A stretch of DNA of 64,000 nucleotides from Oceanirhabdus seepicola (GTDB lineage Bacteria; Bacillota; Clostridia; Clostridiales; Clostridiaceae), in assembly GCF_023684385.1 (NCBI RefSeq), contig NZ_JAGSOJ010000001.1, positions 1,139,146 to 1,203,145 of the forward strand. Reading direction: 5' to 3'. The position numbers and the translations under genes are program-made. This document shows, piece after piece, positions 33,786 through 42,270 of this stretch. Each line of letters starts with the position of its first letter. Position 1 is the stretch's first letter. Below the pieces are notes generated by a model. It had not been told where the DNA came from, did no database searches, and saw only the letters and a list, made by a program, of their open reading frames with translations.

Positions 33786-34316
33786 TTACTCCTGTAAGTT
33801 CCATACTTTTATATCAGTTCTAGGTTCGTTTTGAACAAGAGCCAATTTTGTAACATATCCTCCAAATGCTTTGAAATTATCATTTACAACTAAAAACGCT
33901 CTTTCAATTTCTTGTGAAGATAGCTTGGCTGCTATAGTAGTATGTGGTACCCATTGATTTGGTATATAGTAACTATTATTTTCAGCCTTTGGAACTGCTT
34001 TAATTAAATTGTTTACCATTTCACATGATTTTAAAAGAAATTGATTAACAATAGGTGCAAGAAATAAAACACTTGGATTAAATAATCCTATAGATGCCCA
34101 ATATACAAAATCTTGTCTTATTTTTTCTTTGTATACTTCTAGTGAATTAATAACTGAGCTTATATCTTCACAATCAAAATCTGCAATTGTAATGTGTGGC
34201 GGAACTTTATTTAAAATTAAATAATCATTAACCCCATTATCAACAATCAAGTGTATCAATGATGTTATTTTGTTATCTGTTTCATCATCAAAATAAAATA
34301 CAACTGAATAATTCAT
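33786..34316 (-). CDS. 2H phosphoesterase (2'-5' RNA ligase-like)
   Basis: A 176-residue protein with the two His motifs of the 2H superfamily: PPHITIADF (about 39-47) and VPHTTIAAKL (about 123-132). Members hydrolyse 2',3'-cyclic phosphates or ligate RNA with 2'-5' bonds. Both motifs are intact. Substrate not known. GAGGTGAGG precedes the ATG. Confidence 0.85.
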   Translation of the reverse strand: MNYSVVFYFDDETDNKITSLIHLIVDNGVNDYLILNKVPPHITIADFDCEDISSVINSLEVYKEKIRQDFVYWASIGLFNPSVLFLAPIVNQFLLKSCEMVNNLIKAVPKAENNSYYIPNQWVPHTTIAAKLSSQEIERAFLVVNDNFKAFGGYVTKLALVQNEPRTDIKVWNLQE

Positions 34317-34384
34317 TTAATACCTCACCTCGCACATTTTTTACTTACACTATATATAGGGAATTGGGTAAGATAGATTGGTAT

Positions 34385-34726
34385 TTAAATTGTACTTTTC
34401 TCAAAAGTTTCTTTAAATATTATTTTTAACAATTCACAGGGAACCTGTTGATTATGAAATATTTGTAGCATACCTTTTGGAGTAATCTTATACTCTGGTA
34501 ATTCGTCTTTGTGAAAGATAACCGCTTTTGCCTCAATATTAATATGGTTTTTAAATGGAATAAGGCGAATAAATTTCTCACCTACATAAAATGACGGTAT
34601 TTTAGCCCACAATTTTTCATCAATGTTTATAGAAGTAATTTCGTAAATCAGTTCATATAAAATCCTGAATCTTTGCTTTGTTTGTTCTTCAAAATTCTCT
34701 ATATAATTATAAATCTCCTCTTTCAT
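34385..34726 (-). CDS. DUF1801/YdhG-like small protein
   Basis: A 113-residue protein resembling the YdhG/DUF1801 fold: LYELIYEITSINIDEKLWAK, FIRLIPFKNHINIEAKAVIFH, and a short C-terminal part with KITPKGMLQIF. Some members bind iron or frataxin-like ligands; the role here is unknown. AGGAGGA precedes the start. Confidence 0.65.
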   Translation of the reverse strand: MKEEIYNYIENFEEQTKQRFRILYELIYEITSINIDEKLWAKIPSFYVGEKFIRLIPFKNHINIEAKAVIFHKDELPEYKITPKGMLQIFHNQQVPCELLKIIFKETFEKSTI

Positions 34727-34843
34727 TTTTTTATCCTCCTATTAATTAACATAATAGTATGACTAGCTTGTACATTTAAATTGGTTATTAACTTTCGACT
34801 ATCCAAATCTAACTACAGTCCCGAATTCTAGGTAAAAATATTT

Positions 34844-35749
34844 CTAAACACCCTTCAATTGATAAACCATCTTTTCTAAATTTAATCTATACCAATCAGT
34901 TACTTCCCATCCGTTAATGACAAATGCAAAAACAATTCCAACATAGTTAATTAATCTTGAATACTCATAATCATTTAAAAACTCTTCATATGTTACTGTA
35001 AAATGATTACTTTTAGATATTTCCATATAATAAGTATTTAAAATATCAGATTCCCATTGTTTATTAACCCTTTGTTCTCCATTGTCATTTTTGCAATCCC
35101 CTAATAATCTACCAATATCACTAGTATATATGCCTATAGTTCCATGTTCCCAATCAATTATTTTAATATTATTTCCATCTTTCATGACATTGATAGGAAG
35201 TAGATCATTTTGAATCAAAGTTTGCGGTCTTTTAATCATTCTTCTTATAATGGCGTCTATCTTTTTCAAAATATCATCTGTTATCTTATATTTAATATGA
35301 ATATCCATTTCTTTAATTTTTAAAAGCTTGTCCTCTATTCTTTTATTTGAATTCCGTAAGAATTTATAATCATAATTAGATTGTTCTATCTTAAGAAACT
35401 TTCCGTGTATTTTTCCTAATTCCCTTGCTAACTTACAGTAGGTATTAAGTCCTTCATTATTAATTGTATTTCCACTAATATACTCCATAAGCATCCATAT
35501 ATTTTCTTCATCATCTTGCATATAACCTAAATACATAGGTACACCAAACTCTTTATTCACAGAAAGCATCTCATATATCCTTGCCTCATAATTTGAACTA
35601 CTTTTTTTTATTACATAATTTTTATTATCTGTTTCAATTACATATACATCATATTCCTTATTTAATTCTTCATCTTTTTGTTGAGTTATTTTTATTATAT
35701 TTTTATTTTCCCCCATATTTACCAATAGTTTTTGAAATATATTTTTCAT
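34844..35749 (-). CDS. Aminoglycoside/choline-kinase-like phosphotransferase
   Basis: A 301-residue APH-fold protein. Lys of the N-lobe in YVIKKSS, hinge MLMEYISGN, the Brenner-type loop reads LIQNDLLPINVM and the metal Asp is in IIDWEHG. The usual His of HxDxxxxN is Gln here, although the catalytic Asp and Asn are kept, as in choline-kinase-like HND loops. Substrate unknown. There is no close ribosome site of its own, so it may be translated by coupling from the 36-codon remnant just upstream. Confidence 0.78.
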   Translation of the reverse strand: MKNIFQKLLVNMGENKNIIKITQQKDEELNKEYDVYVIETDNKNYVIKKSSSNYEARIYEMLSVNKEFGVPMYLGYMQDDEENIWMLMEYISGNTINNEGLNTYCKLARELGKIHGKFLKIEQSNYDYKFLRNSNKRIEDKLLKIKEMDIHIKYKITDDILKKIDAIIRRMIKRPQTLIQNDLLPINVMKDGNNIKIIDWEHGTIGIYTSDIGRLLGDCKNDNGEQRVNKQWESDILNTYYMEISKSNHFTVTYEEFLNDYEYSRLINYVGIVFAFVINGWEVTDWYRLNLEKMVYQLKGV

Positions 35750-35755
35750 AGTATA

Positions 35756-35866
35756 TCAACCCCATTTTCTAGCCTTTAATACCAAAACTTTTTCATAATA
35801 TTCCGAAGTTCTCATAATATCATGTGTTGGGAAAACTGAATGTGATTGTAGCAGTGTTTTTTCCAT
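35756..35866 (-). pseudogene. N-terminal remnant of a glyoxalase/VOC protein
   Basis: A 36-codon frame with ATG at 35866 behind GGAGGAG, ending at TGA 35756. It reads like the start of a VOC protein (SVFPTHDIMRTSEYYEKVL, then a truncated tail). The rest of a VOC domain is absent. It ends seven bases before the phosphotransferase ATG and may now act as a coupling ORF. Confidence 0.6.
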
Positions 35867-35897
35867 AATAATCTCCTCCTTAATAAGATAAATCTAA

Positions 35898-36515
35898 TTA
35901 TAAAATTTCTCTTAATTGCATGATTTCCTCATTGAATTGATTACCACAACGCTGCAATTCACCTAATACACGCTTTATACCAGCTTCTGTTTTAAACCAG
36001 TTGTCTTTTGATATTAGAACATTCTTTTCATAATAAGGTACAGGCTGAATATAGAACTCTGTATCTGGAAAAGCCAACTGATAACACATTAAAGAACGAC
36101 GAGCATGAAAAGATTTACAGCATAGAATTGCTTTTTTAATATCCATATTATTCTCATCTGCTACTCTACGTGAAAATATAGCATTTTCTTTTGTAAATGA
36201 GGAGGTATCTTCCCATAGAATTGAGTTTTCTGAGACACCATTTATACATAAAACATCTGCCAAAAACTCACAATCTGTTTTGTATTCTTTACTGTATAGT
36301 TCTTTTTTAGATTTCACACCATTAAATTTTCCTGTTTTTATGCTCACACCACCTGATGGCATTATATAAGTTGCTAAACCTTCTTTCCACAATTCAGCAG
36401 CATACTCACCTAACTCAGGATGTGATCCCCCTGGAATAAAAATTATATCTGCTTCTTCCATTTCATCTTCCAGAAAAATAAAATTAGTTATGTCATCTAT
36501 TATCTTCATGTTCAA
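35898..36515 (-). CDS. YdcF/DUF218-like protein
   Basis: About 205 residues with the ElyC/SanA/YdcF arrangement: EADIIFIPGGSHPELGEYAA, YIMPSGGVS, ENSILWEDTSSFTKENAIFS and KAILCCKSFHARRSLMCY. These bind SAM-like or other nucleotides in some structures; the biological role is not settled. The upstream ATG at 36533 has no ribosome site; AAGGAG lies nine bases before the TTG at 36515 and 15 before the ATG at 36509, so the start is one of the latter. Confidence 0.78.
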   Translation of the reverse strand: MNMKIIDDITNFIFLEDEMEEADIIFIPGGSHPELGEYAAELWKEGLATYIMPSGGVSIKTGKFNGVKSKKELYSKEYKTDCEFLADVLCINGVSENSILWEDTSSFTKENAIFSRRVADENNMDIKKAILCCKSFHARRSLMCYQLAFPDTEFYIQPVPYYEKNVLISKDNWFKTEAGIKRVLGELQRCGNQFNEEIMQLREIL

Positions 36516-36555
36516 ATTTTCCAACTCCTTCATTTTTCACATATTGCTATTTATT

Positions 36556-37029
36556 TTACTTCTTTGTCTTCTTATTGAAATACTCTCTCAACTTTTTTGC
36601 ATACTCTAAACGATCTTCAGGTTTTGAAAGGTACCTACTAGTTTTATATAAATTATCATCTTTATACCTTGGAAATACATGCAAATGATAATGCCACACA
36701 TCTTGACTACCACAAGGTTCATTATGTTGTCTTGATGACACACCATCACATTTATAAATTTCTTTAAAAGCGATAGCAACTTCTTTCTCAAATTCATGAA
36801 TCTTTGCAGAAATTTCATTAGGTAATTCATAGATATTCTCAAAATGCTTATTGGGAATAATAATTACATGTCCTTTATTATTTTTCCACCAACCAGCCCC
36901 AATAAAAGCAGTTATATATTCATCTTTATAGACAATATCATCTTGTTTAGTAAGTACATGTTCATTTTCAACCCCTTCTACGATTAGACAAAAAGGGCAG
37001 ATATAGTTTTCAGGTGCATGATTGTACAT
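36556..37029 (-). CDS. HIT-family nucleotide hydrolase/transferase
   Basis: A 157-residue HIT protein. The triad motif is DVWHYHLHVFPRY (His-x-His-x-His), with an N-terminal CPFCLIVEG zinc-like motif as in HIT/Hint proteins and NNKGHVIIIPNKHFENIYEL in the centre. It would cleave nucleotide phosphoramidates or dinucleoside polyphosphates. GGAGGAGG precedes the ATG. Confidence 0.9.
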   Translation of the reverse strand: MYNHAPENYICPFCLIVEGVENEHVLTKQDDIVYKDEYITAFIGAGWWKNNKGHVIIIPNKHFENIYELPNEISAKIHEFEKEVAIAFKEIYKCDGVSSRQHNEPCGSQDVWHYHLHVFPRYKDDNLYKTSRYLSKPEDRLEYAKKLREYFNKKTKK

Positions 37030-37101
37030 ATTTCCTCCTCCAATAAAATATAATGTTTCTTGCTATATTAAATAAGTATATTCTGAACTAACGCTATAGT
37101 T

Positions 37102-37593
37102 CTATCTATCAAATAAATATTCTTCATGTACCTCAATTTCATTAGAAGAATTTACTTTATACCCCAAACATGAAAAGGCTGATTGATAGTCTAATGCATT
37201 TCTAAATCTTATCTGTTGTTTTGGGTTTACTATCTTTAATGCTTCTTCTTTAGAAAACCATTTTACTTCAATACTTTCATCACTGGTTCTTAAATCACCT
37301 GATATATAATTACAAATAAAATCTATAGTAACAATTGTCGGTACTTCTTCAACCCCATTATAGCCTTTTTTCTTTTTTGTATTTGAATAAATTCCCACAA
37401 TATTAACTATATCTACATTAACACCAGTTTCTTCTTTTATCTCTCTAATCACTCCTTGTGGTAATGTTTCACCAGGCTCAACAATTCCACCAGGATATTC
37501 CCAACCTTTACGTGGATTTTTTACAAGCAATATTTCATTTCTACTATTAACGATCAATCCTCCAGCAGCAACTATATGTGTAGGTAAAATCAT
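37102..37593 (-). CDS. Nudix hydrolase
   Basis: A 163-residue Nudix protein with a complete box [20 protein letters not shown] followed by TGV. Substrate class not visible; the fold fits NTP or ADP-ribose pyrophosphatases. The ATG at 37593 is chosen because GGAGGAG is five bases upstream of it; the frame opens seven codons earlier at 37614. Confidence 0.9.
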   Translation of the reverse strand: MILPTHIVAAGGLIVNSRNEILLVKNPRKGWEYPGGIVEPGETLPQGVIREIKEETGVNVDIVNIVGIYSNTKKKKGYNGVEEVPTIVTIDFICNYISGDLRTSDESIEVKWFSKEEALKIVNPKQQIRFRNALDYQSAFSCLGYKVNSSNEIEVHEEYLFDR

Positions 37594-37780
37594 AAAATCT
37601 CCTCCATTATCCATACAAAATTAAGAATAAAACTTTTTAATGAATGTAGCTATTTTCTTCTTATTATCAAAGCATATTAATAGAATTAATCCTAAAATAA
37701 TTGTTACTATACTTCACCCCTAATTAACTTAAGTAATTAAACATTCAAATAGCGTTATAGCTAATAATTCAATATTATAT

Positions 37781-38341
37781 TTACTCTGAGAACTCAAATT
37801 TACAAATATCACAATTGTCCATTGCAAAATTGTAGAACTCGTCTTCCTCAACCTTATTAAAATACTTATTTATAACTCTTGATATAAAACCATGTGTTAC
37901 TACTAGAATCTTTTGTCCAGAATACTCTTCTCTTAGTTTATTAATCGCTTCAAATACTCTTTCTTCTACTTCCTTAATCGTCTCCCCATTATCTGGTGCT
38001 GCATCATAAGTCCTTGTACACTTTTGGGCCCATAATTCAGGATACTTTTCTTGTACCTCTTCCTTAGTTAATCCTTCGTATACTCCTACACACCTCTCAT
38101 GAATACCATTAACTGTAACAACTGATTTATTCAACTCTTCAGCAATAATACTAGCTGTTTGTATTGCTCTTTTCATGGATGAGGTTATTATTATATCTAT
38201 ATTATGTTCTCTCAATTTATCAGATAATGCTCTTGCCTGCTCCATCCCCTTACTATTTAAATCAACCTCACTACTTCCACAATATCTCTTTTGAACATTA
38301 TAATCAGTTTCTCCATGTCTTACTATAAATACCTCGCTCAT
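37781..38341 (-). CDS. Histidine phosphatase (phosphoglycerate-mutase-like)
   Basis: A 186-residue protein with the N-terminal RHG motif (VFIVRHGETDYN), SSMKRAIQTASIIAE and the second His in LVVTHGFISR. The family includes CobC-type and small-metabolite phosphatases; the role is not assigned. AAGGAGA precedes the ATG. A second, different member lies at 55425-56036. Confidence 0.9.
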   Translation of the reverse strand: MSEVFIVRHGETDYNVQKRYCGSSEVDLNSKGMEQARALSDKLREHNIDIIITSSMKRAIQTASIIAEELNKSVVTVNGIHERCVGVYEGLTKEEVQEKYPELWAQKCTRTYDAAPDNGETIKEVEERVFEAINKLREEYSGQKILVVTHGFISRVINKYFNKVEEDEFYNFAMDNCDICKFEFSE

Positions 38342-38406
38342 TTTTTATCTCCTTATCATTTAAAGTTTATTACATTAAGTCTCATTAACTAATTTCAATT
38401 CCAAAA

Positions 38407-38766
38407 TTAGACCTCTTCTAAATGATTCAATGGAGTCCATGCTTTTGTAAATGGATCACCTTTTTTAGCTCCCCATATCCAACCATTTAATGTCTTATCC
38501 ATAATAATGATTTCATCGACTTCTATATCAAATTCTCTTGCATCGTAATCTTCTAATATAAAACCAATATCACCACTTCTATTAATTATTTCCTTTGGAA
38601 TCCAGCCCTCATTATTCTCGCTATTACAAAAAATCCAACCAGCCCAATCTCCATCTTCATTGGACTCTTCACCACACATAACTTTCTCATCTTTACGCAC
38701 AGTTATTGGATTATCCGAAAAAGTTCTCCTACTTTTTATCACTCGATATTCAATCATATAAGGCAT
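38407..38766 (-). CDS. Tandem SH3-like domain protein
   Basis: A 119-residue acidic protein made of two SH3-like units: residues 5-60 (WAGWIFCNSENNEGWIPKEI) and 65-119 (LEDYDAREFDIEVDEIIIMD, ending WTPLNHLEEV). The YDAxEFxxxxDE wording is close to variant SH3 domains of Bacillota hypothetical proteins. No export signal. The ATG at 38766 is very close to AGGAGG; the ATG three codons on is an alternative start. Confidence 0.7.
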   Translation of the reverse strand: MPYMIEYRVIKSRRTFSDNPITVRKDEKVMCGEESNEDGDWAGWIFCNSENNEGWIPKEIINRSGDIGFILEDYDAREFDIEVDEIIIMDKTLNGWIWGAKKGDPFTKAWTPLNHLEEV

Positions 38767-38936
38767 ATCCTCCTCTTTAAATACTCTCTATCAGCCTATT
38801 ATCCGTTAAATTTTTTTTGCTTCACACTACAAAGATGTAGTTAATTAACTAAATATTATAGAATGAACTATACTCTTTCATTATGAACCAAGAAATTTCT
38901 TTATTTAATACATTAAATAATAATATTCTGTACCAA

Positions 38937-38974
38937 ATTAGTCCAATATTATATTTATTTGATATGGACTAATT
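38937..38974. terminator. Hairpin at the VOC gene stop
   Basis: AATTAGTCCAATAT pairs with ATATGGACTAATT around an 11-base loop. The VOC stop codon lies in one arm. T-tracts are weak on the minus strand, so terminator strength is uncertain. Confidence 0.5.
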
Positions 38975-39343
38975 CTTTTTTACCATGCTAACAAAATTAA
39001 CAATATTACCATCAATGTCTCTAAACCAGAAAGACCTCGCTCCCCATGGATGTGTTTTGGGTAGCATAACAAATTCTACACCTAATGCTTTGAGTCTTTC
39101 ATATTCTAAATCAACATCCTTTACTTTAAAGCTTATTGTAAAGCCTCCATATCCTGCTCCACACATAGAATTAGGGGCCATATTTTCCATCCCTTCTACT
39201 GAAAATATAGCAATATTTCCTCCGTCAGTTTTCAATTCTGCATGAACATCATTACCTTCTGCTTCAACACAAAGTATTTTTGTGTAAAATTCTGTCAAAG
39301 CACAAACATTACTTGTAACAAGACATATTCCTATGAATTCCAT
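38969..39343 (-). CDS. Glyoxalase/VOC family protein
   Basis: A 124-residue single VOC unit pair: CLVTSNVCALTEFYTKILCV at the start, GGFTISFKVKDVDLEYERLK, and the end WFRDIDGNIVNFVSMV with the metal-ligand Glu position replaced by Asn. It may bind rather than turn over a small molecule. GGGGGAG precedes the ATG. Confidence 0.85.
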   Translation of the reverse strand: MEFIGICLVTSNVCALTEFYTKILCVEAEGNDVHAELKTDGGNIAIFSVEGMENMAPNSMCGAGYGGFTISFKVKDVDLEYERLKALGVEFVMLPKTHPWGARSFWFRDIDGNIVNFVSMVKKN

Positions 39344-39530
39344 TAAAACTCCCCCTTTTAACTTTATATTTTCTTACTTCGATTCGTAATTTTTACTATT
39401 TCGTTGTAATTATTATATTTACTTTACGACATATTGCAAATATACTGTATTACTTATTTTTATGATCAGTAAATGAATATTGCTTGAATAGAAATAATGC
39501 ATATCAGTTTACTTTTAAAGCAAACAAAAA

Positions 39531-39544
39531 CGAACTTGCATTCG
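39531..39544. promoter_or_regulatory. LexA/DinR-like box, one mismatch
   Basis: CGAACTTGCATTCG differs at one position from the CGAAC-N4-GTTCG SOS box of Gram-positive bacteria. It lies 30 bp before a TATAAT at 39575-39580 and 65 bp before a small ORF. It could be chance in AT-rich DNA. Confidence 0.35.
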
Positions 39545-39608
39545 CTCTAATGTTATTATTATACAAATGTGTGGTATAATGTATTATATCATATAAGTAG
39601 GTGATAAT

Positions 39609-39734
39609 ATGCTATGTAAAAATATGAAGCCAGTTTACATATCTAAAGAATATATAAAAAATCCAAATGCTCAAATTAGCAAATTAAATAATGATGAAAC
39701 TAACATTTACCTTAAAGTACAAAGTGAATTCTAA
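39609..39734 (+). CDS. Small ORF, 41 residues, unknown
   Basis: ATG at 39609 behind TAGGTGAT, with TATAAT (39575-39580) 30 bases upstream, opens 41 codons (MLCKNMKPVYISKEYIKN to LKVQSEF). It is soluble, with no match I recognise. It is the only plus-strand gene in this stretch and is followed by a hairpin. Promoter, ribosome site and hairpin together make translation plausible. Confidence 0.45.
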   Translation: MLCKNMKPVYISKEYIKNPNAQISKLNNDETNIYLKVQSEF

Positions 39735-39743
39735 AAATAAAAG

Positions 39744-39782
39744 GAGCTTGCACACTTTAACTAGCGACAAGTGTACAGGCTC
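39744..39782 (+). repeat. Core hairpin of the palindromic repeat family
   Basis: GAGCTTGCACACTT pairs imperfectly with AAGTGTACAGGCTC, matching the inner arms of the GGGGACGGTTC family but without its outer ends. It may also terminate the small ORF. Confidence 0.55.
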
Positions 39783-39875
39783 TATACTTAAGACTTATAT
39801 GTTATTTAATTTTTGTGAACGGCATTCATTAGAATCTTGATAGGTTCATTCAAATACTAATTGATCTCTTTAATA

Positions 39876-40859
39876 TTAAAACTCAATCTCATTTCTTAAT
39901 ATTCTCAAAGTCCGCTTTAATGCATCTTCGATTCCTTTAACCCACTCCATAGGAGGATTTTCTTTATTTATTAAAGATAACATCCCCGTCATATCCGCAA
40001 GTCTAGAAATCTTTATCCAATCATCAGATACTTTATTTTTTGCATGTTCATTATATCCCCTTATAAAATTATCATACGTACTTTTATCTCCATATTTATC
40101 CATATAAGCTCTATCTCTAAAGAATTTTCCAATATCATAGTATATAGGTGCTGATAAACTATATTCAAAATCAATAAACCAAACACTATTATCTTTATTA
40201 TCTATAAGAATGTTAGCAGGGTAAAAATCACCATGTGAATAAACAAATGTTGTATCTAACTTCTTTAACAATTCCTTATTTTTATCAATAGATTCAAGAA
40301 GTTCATTTTTTATCTTACTATTGATATGAGTACCAGGAATCCCATTTAGAAACTGCTCATGCAAGTCTGTAATCGGAGGTAAATTCTTTTTAATATCTAA
40401 ATTTTTATTTAGTAGACCTCTATTTTTATATTCTCGTCTATGTAATAGCGCTAACTTGCTACCTATATCATAAGCTATTTTATTAGGAAATTTTTTATTT
40501 TTTATAATATATTCTTTTAGACTCATTCCTTCAATATAATCCATTATTACATATGGATTGTTATAAATTTTTTTACTGTTATCAAATAGATGAATATTTG
40601 GTACATTTACATATTGTTTTGCATATGAGTATGATGCTGCTTCAATTGCACTGTTACCTCCACCTTCAGGATAAATCTTGAGCAAATATTTTTTAGAACT
40701 GTTTTTGATGTCTACAATATAATTACTTGTACTCATACCTTCTGGTATTAATGTTAAATTTGTCAACTCAATTTTATTGTCATATTGTGAAAATAATTTT
40801 TGTGCTGTCTTTTTGTCTATGGTTATATGCTCATATAACCTAACATCTTTATTACCCAT
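39876..40859 (-). CDS. Aminoglycoside-phosphotransferase-fold kinase
   Basis: A 327-residue APH-fold kinase with a canonical catalytic loop YSHGDFYPANIL, metal motif FIDFEYS, and hinge YVIMDYIEG. The N-lobe Lys is in KYLLKIYPEGG. It may phosphorylate choline, a sugar, homoserine-like or drug substrate; nothing nearby decides. AGGAGGG precedes the ATG. Confidence 0.85.
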   Translation of the reverse strand: MGNKDVRLYEHITIDKKTAQKLFSQYDNKIELTNLTLIPEGMSTSNYIVDIKNSSKKYLLKIYPEGGGNSAIEAASYSYAKQYVNVPNIHLFDNSKKIYNNPYVIMDYIEGMSLKEYIIKNKKFPNKIAYDIGSKLALLHRREYKNRGLLNKNLDIKKNLPPITDLHEQFLNGIPGTHINSKIKNELLESIDKNKELLKKLDTTFVYSHGDFYPANILIDNKDNSVWFIDFEYSLSAPIYYDIGKFFRDRAYMDKYGDKSTYDNFIRGYNEHAKNKVSDDWIKISRLADMTGMLSLINKENPPMEWVKGIEDALKRTLRILRNEIEF

Positions 40860-40909
40860 ATAGTCCCTCCTGATTAATATAAATTATTTCATTTTTTATC
40901 TTGTTCATT

Positions 40910-42205
40910 CTATTCATAAGACTTTAAAATATCTCTAATGAATTCTTTTAATGTTCCATCATAGTCCTCATATTTATCAAATTCTTCATATACATATTTT
41001 GTTAAAACGAAACCATCACTAGTTTGACGTTCTATCTCATTCATAGAATATCCACCCACCATCTTCCTTGATAAAGCCCTTACAAATGACTCTTTTGTAA
41101 TTTCTGACCAATTATCATATCCTTGTTTAACAGCCTTAGATTGTTGTATCTCTTTCATATTATATGATAGATTATTTACTTCTTTATCCAAGTCATCAAT
41201 TATTGGATTAATAACTCCATGCAAATACTCGTGTACTATGTTAAGTATATTAGGTTCATATGAAGGACCTGTAAGTATTACCCCTTTTCCTCTATACAAA
41301 TCTATATTTCCTAATCCAAATCCTCTCCAATATGCATCAAGTAGATTTACCTCAATATAAAAAGACTCTGAGTTTGGAACATCAACTCTTAGAAAGCTAT
41401 TTGTTTTTGCTATTGCTTCAATAGCATTATCTGAATACTTCTTTAATTCTTTATCATAATAAGGTTTATACTTCTTATATAATTCTTCAATATTTGCTTT
41501 TTCGTAAAATTCTTTAAGATGCTTCTCTATCCCTTTTATCTCATACTTGCCCATCTTCTGAAGTGGTGGAAAATCTGGTGCAGAACCTAATTTTTTCAAT
41601 GTGTTCTTATAGTAAACATAATCTTTATCTGTGTTAGTATAAAAATCATTATCCAATAATTCTAGATTCATATTTTCTAAATCTTCCCTAACCATTTTTC
41701 TTACTTCATGAAACCCCGATTTATTATTTTCATCATCGTAACCTGTAAAATTCATAAATGCATATAGTGTAAAGGTTCTAATATCATTTTCGAATATTAT
41801 TTTCTCTTTTATTCTATCTTCCATTTCTTGATTACTTTGTTTTTTTGTCGTAAACTCCATTATTACTGCTTCATTCAGCTTTTCACCTGAAATTGATTTA
41901 ATACCTTTCTCTATATGAAGTGTGTATTTTTCCCCTGGGTTATAATTACTTTTAGGTGTAATTGTAATGATATTAGTGTTATCTGTCTTAGATAATTCAC
42001 AATTAATCTTATTACCCTGAGCATCAAGTATATAAATATTGTTATCTATGATACTACTTTCATCAACATCTATATTCAATTTAATCGTCCAATATTTATC
42101 CAATGGTACATCATTTTTTTTCTGCATTTCTATTGCTGCATAGGTTTGTTTTGGTGTGACTAAAATTAGCATAACGCTTAGTAAAACTATACAAAGTTTT
42201 TTCAT
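40910..42205 (-). CDS. Secreted HExxH metallopeptidase with Ig-like domain
   Basis: A 431-residue exported protein. Signal peptide 1-23 (LCIVLLSVMLILVTPKQTYA, cleavage before AIEM). Residues about 30-125 form a Big_5/SbsA-type Ig-like domain (DNNIYILDAQGNKI...YTLHIEKGIKSISGEKL...FTTK). The remainder is helical with a zinc motif HEYLH near residue 324 (NIVHEYLHGVINPI). A likely Glu ligand lies downstream, so a gluzincin-like secreted peptidase is the best guess. No cell-wall anchor. AGGAGGC precedes the ATG. Confidence 0.82.
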   Translation of the reverse strand: MKKLCIVLLSVMLILVTPKQTYAAIEMQKKNDVPLDKYWTIKLNIDVDESSIIDNNIYILDAQGNKINCELSKTDNTNIITITPKSNYNPGEKYTLHIEKGIKSISGEKLNEAVIMEFTTKKQSNQEMEDRIKEKIIFENDIRTFTLYAFMNFTGYDDENNKSGFHEVRKMVREDLENMNLELLDNDFYTNTDKDYVYYKNTLKKLGSAPDFPPLQKMGKYEIKGIEKHLKEFYEKANIEELYKKYKPYYDKELKKYSDNAIEAIAKTNSFLRVDVPNSESFYIEVNLLDAYWRGFGLGNIDLYRGKGVILTGPSYEPNILNIVHEYLHGVINPIIDDLDKEVNNLSYNMKEIQQSKAVKQGYDNWSEITKESFVRALSRKMVGGYSMNEIERQTSDGFVLTKYVYEEFDKYEDYDGTLKEFIRDILKSYE

Positions 42206-42270
42206 TAATATAGCCTCCTCTTATTTGATTTATTCTAACAGTATAATACTCCAAGAATAATTTTTTTATA

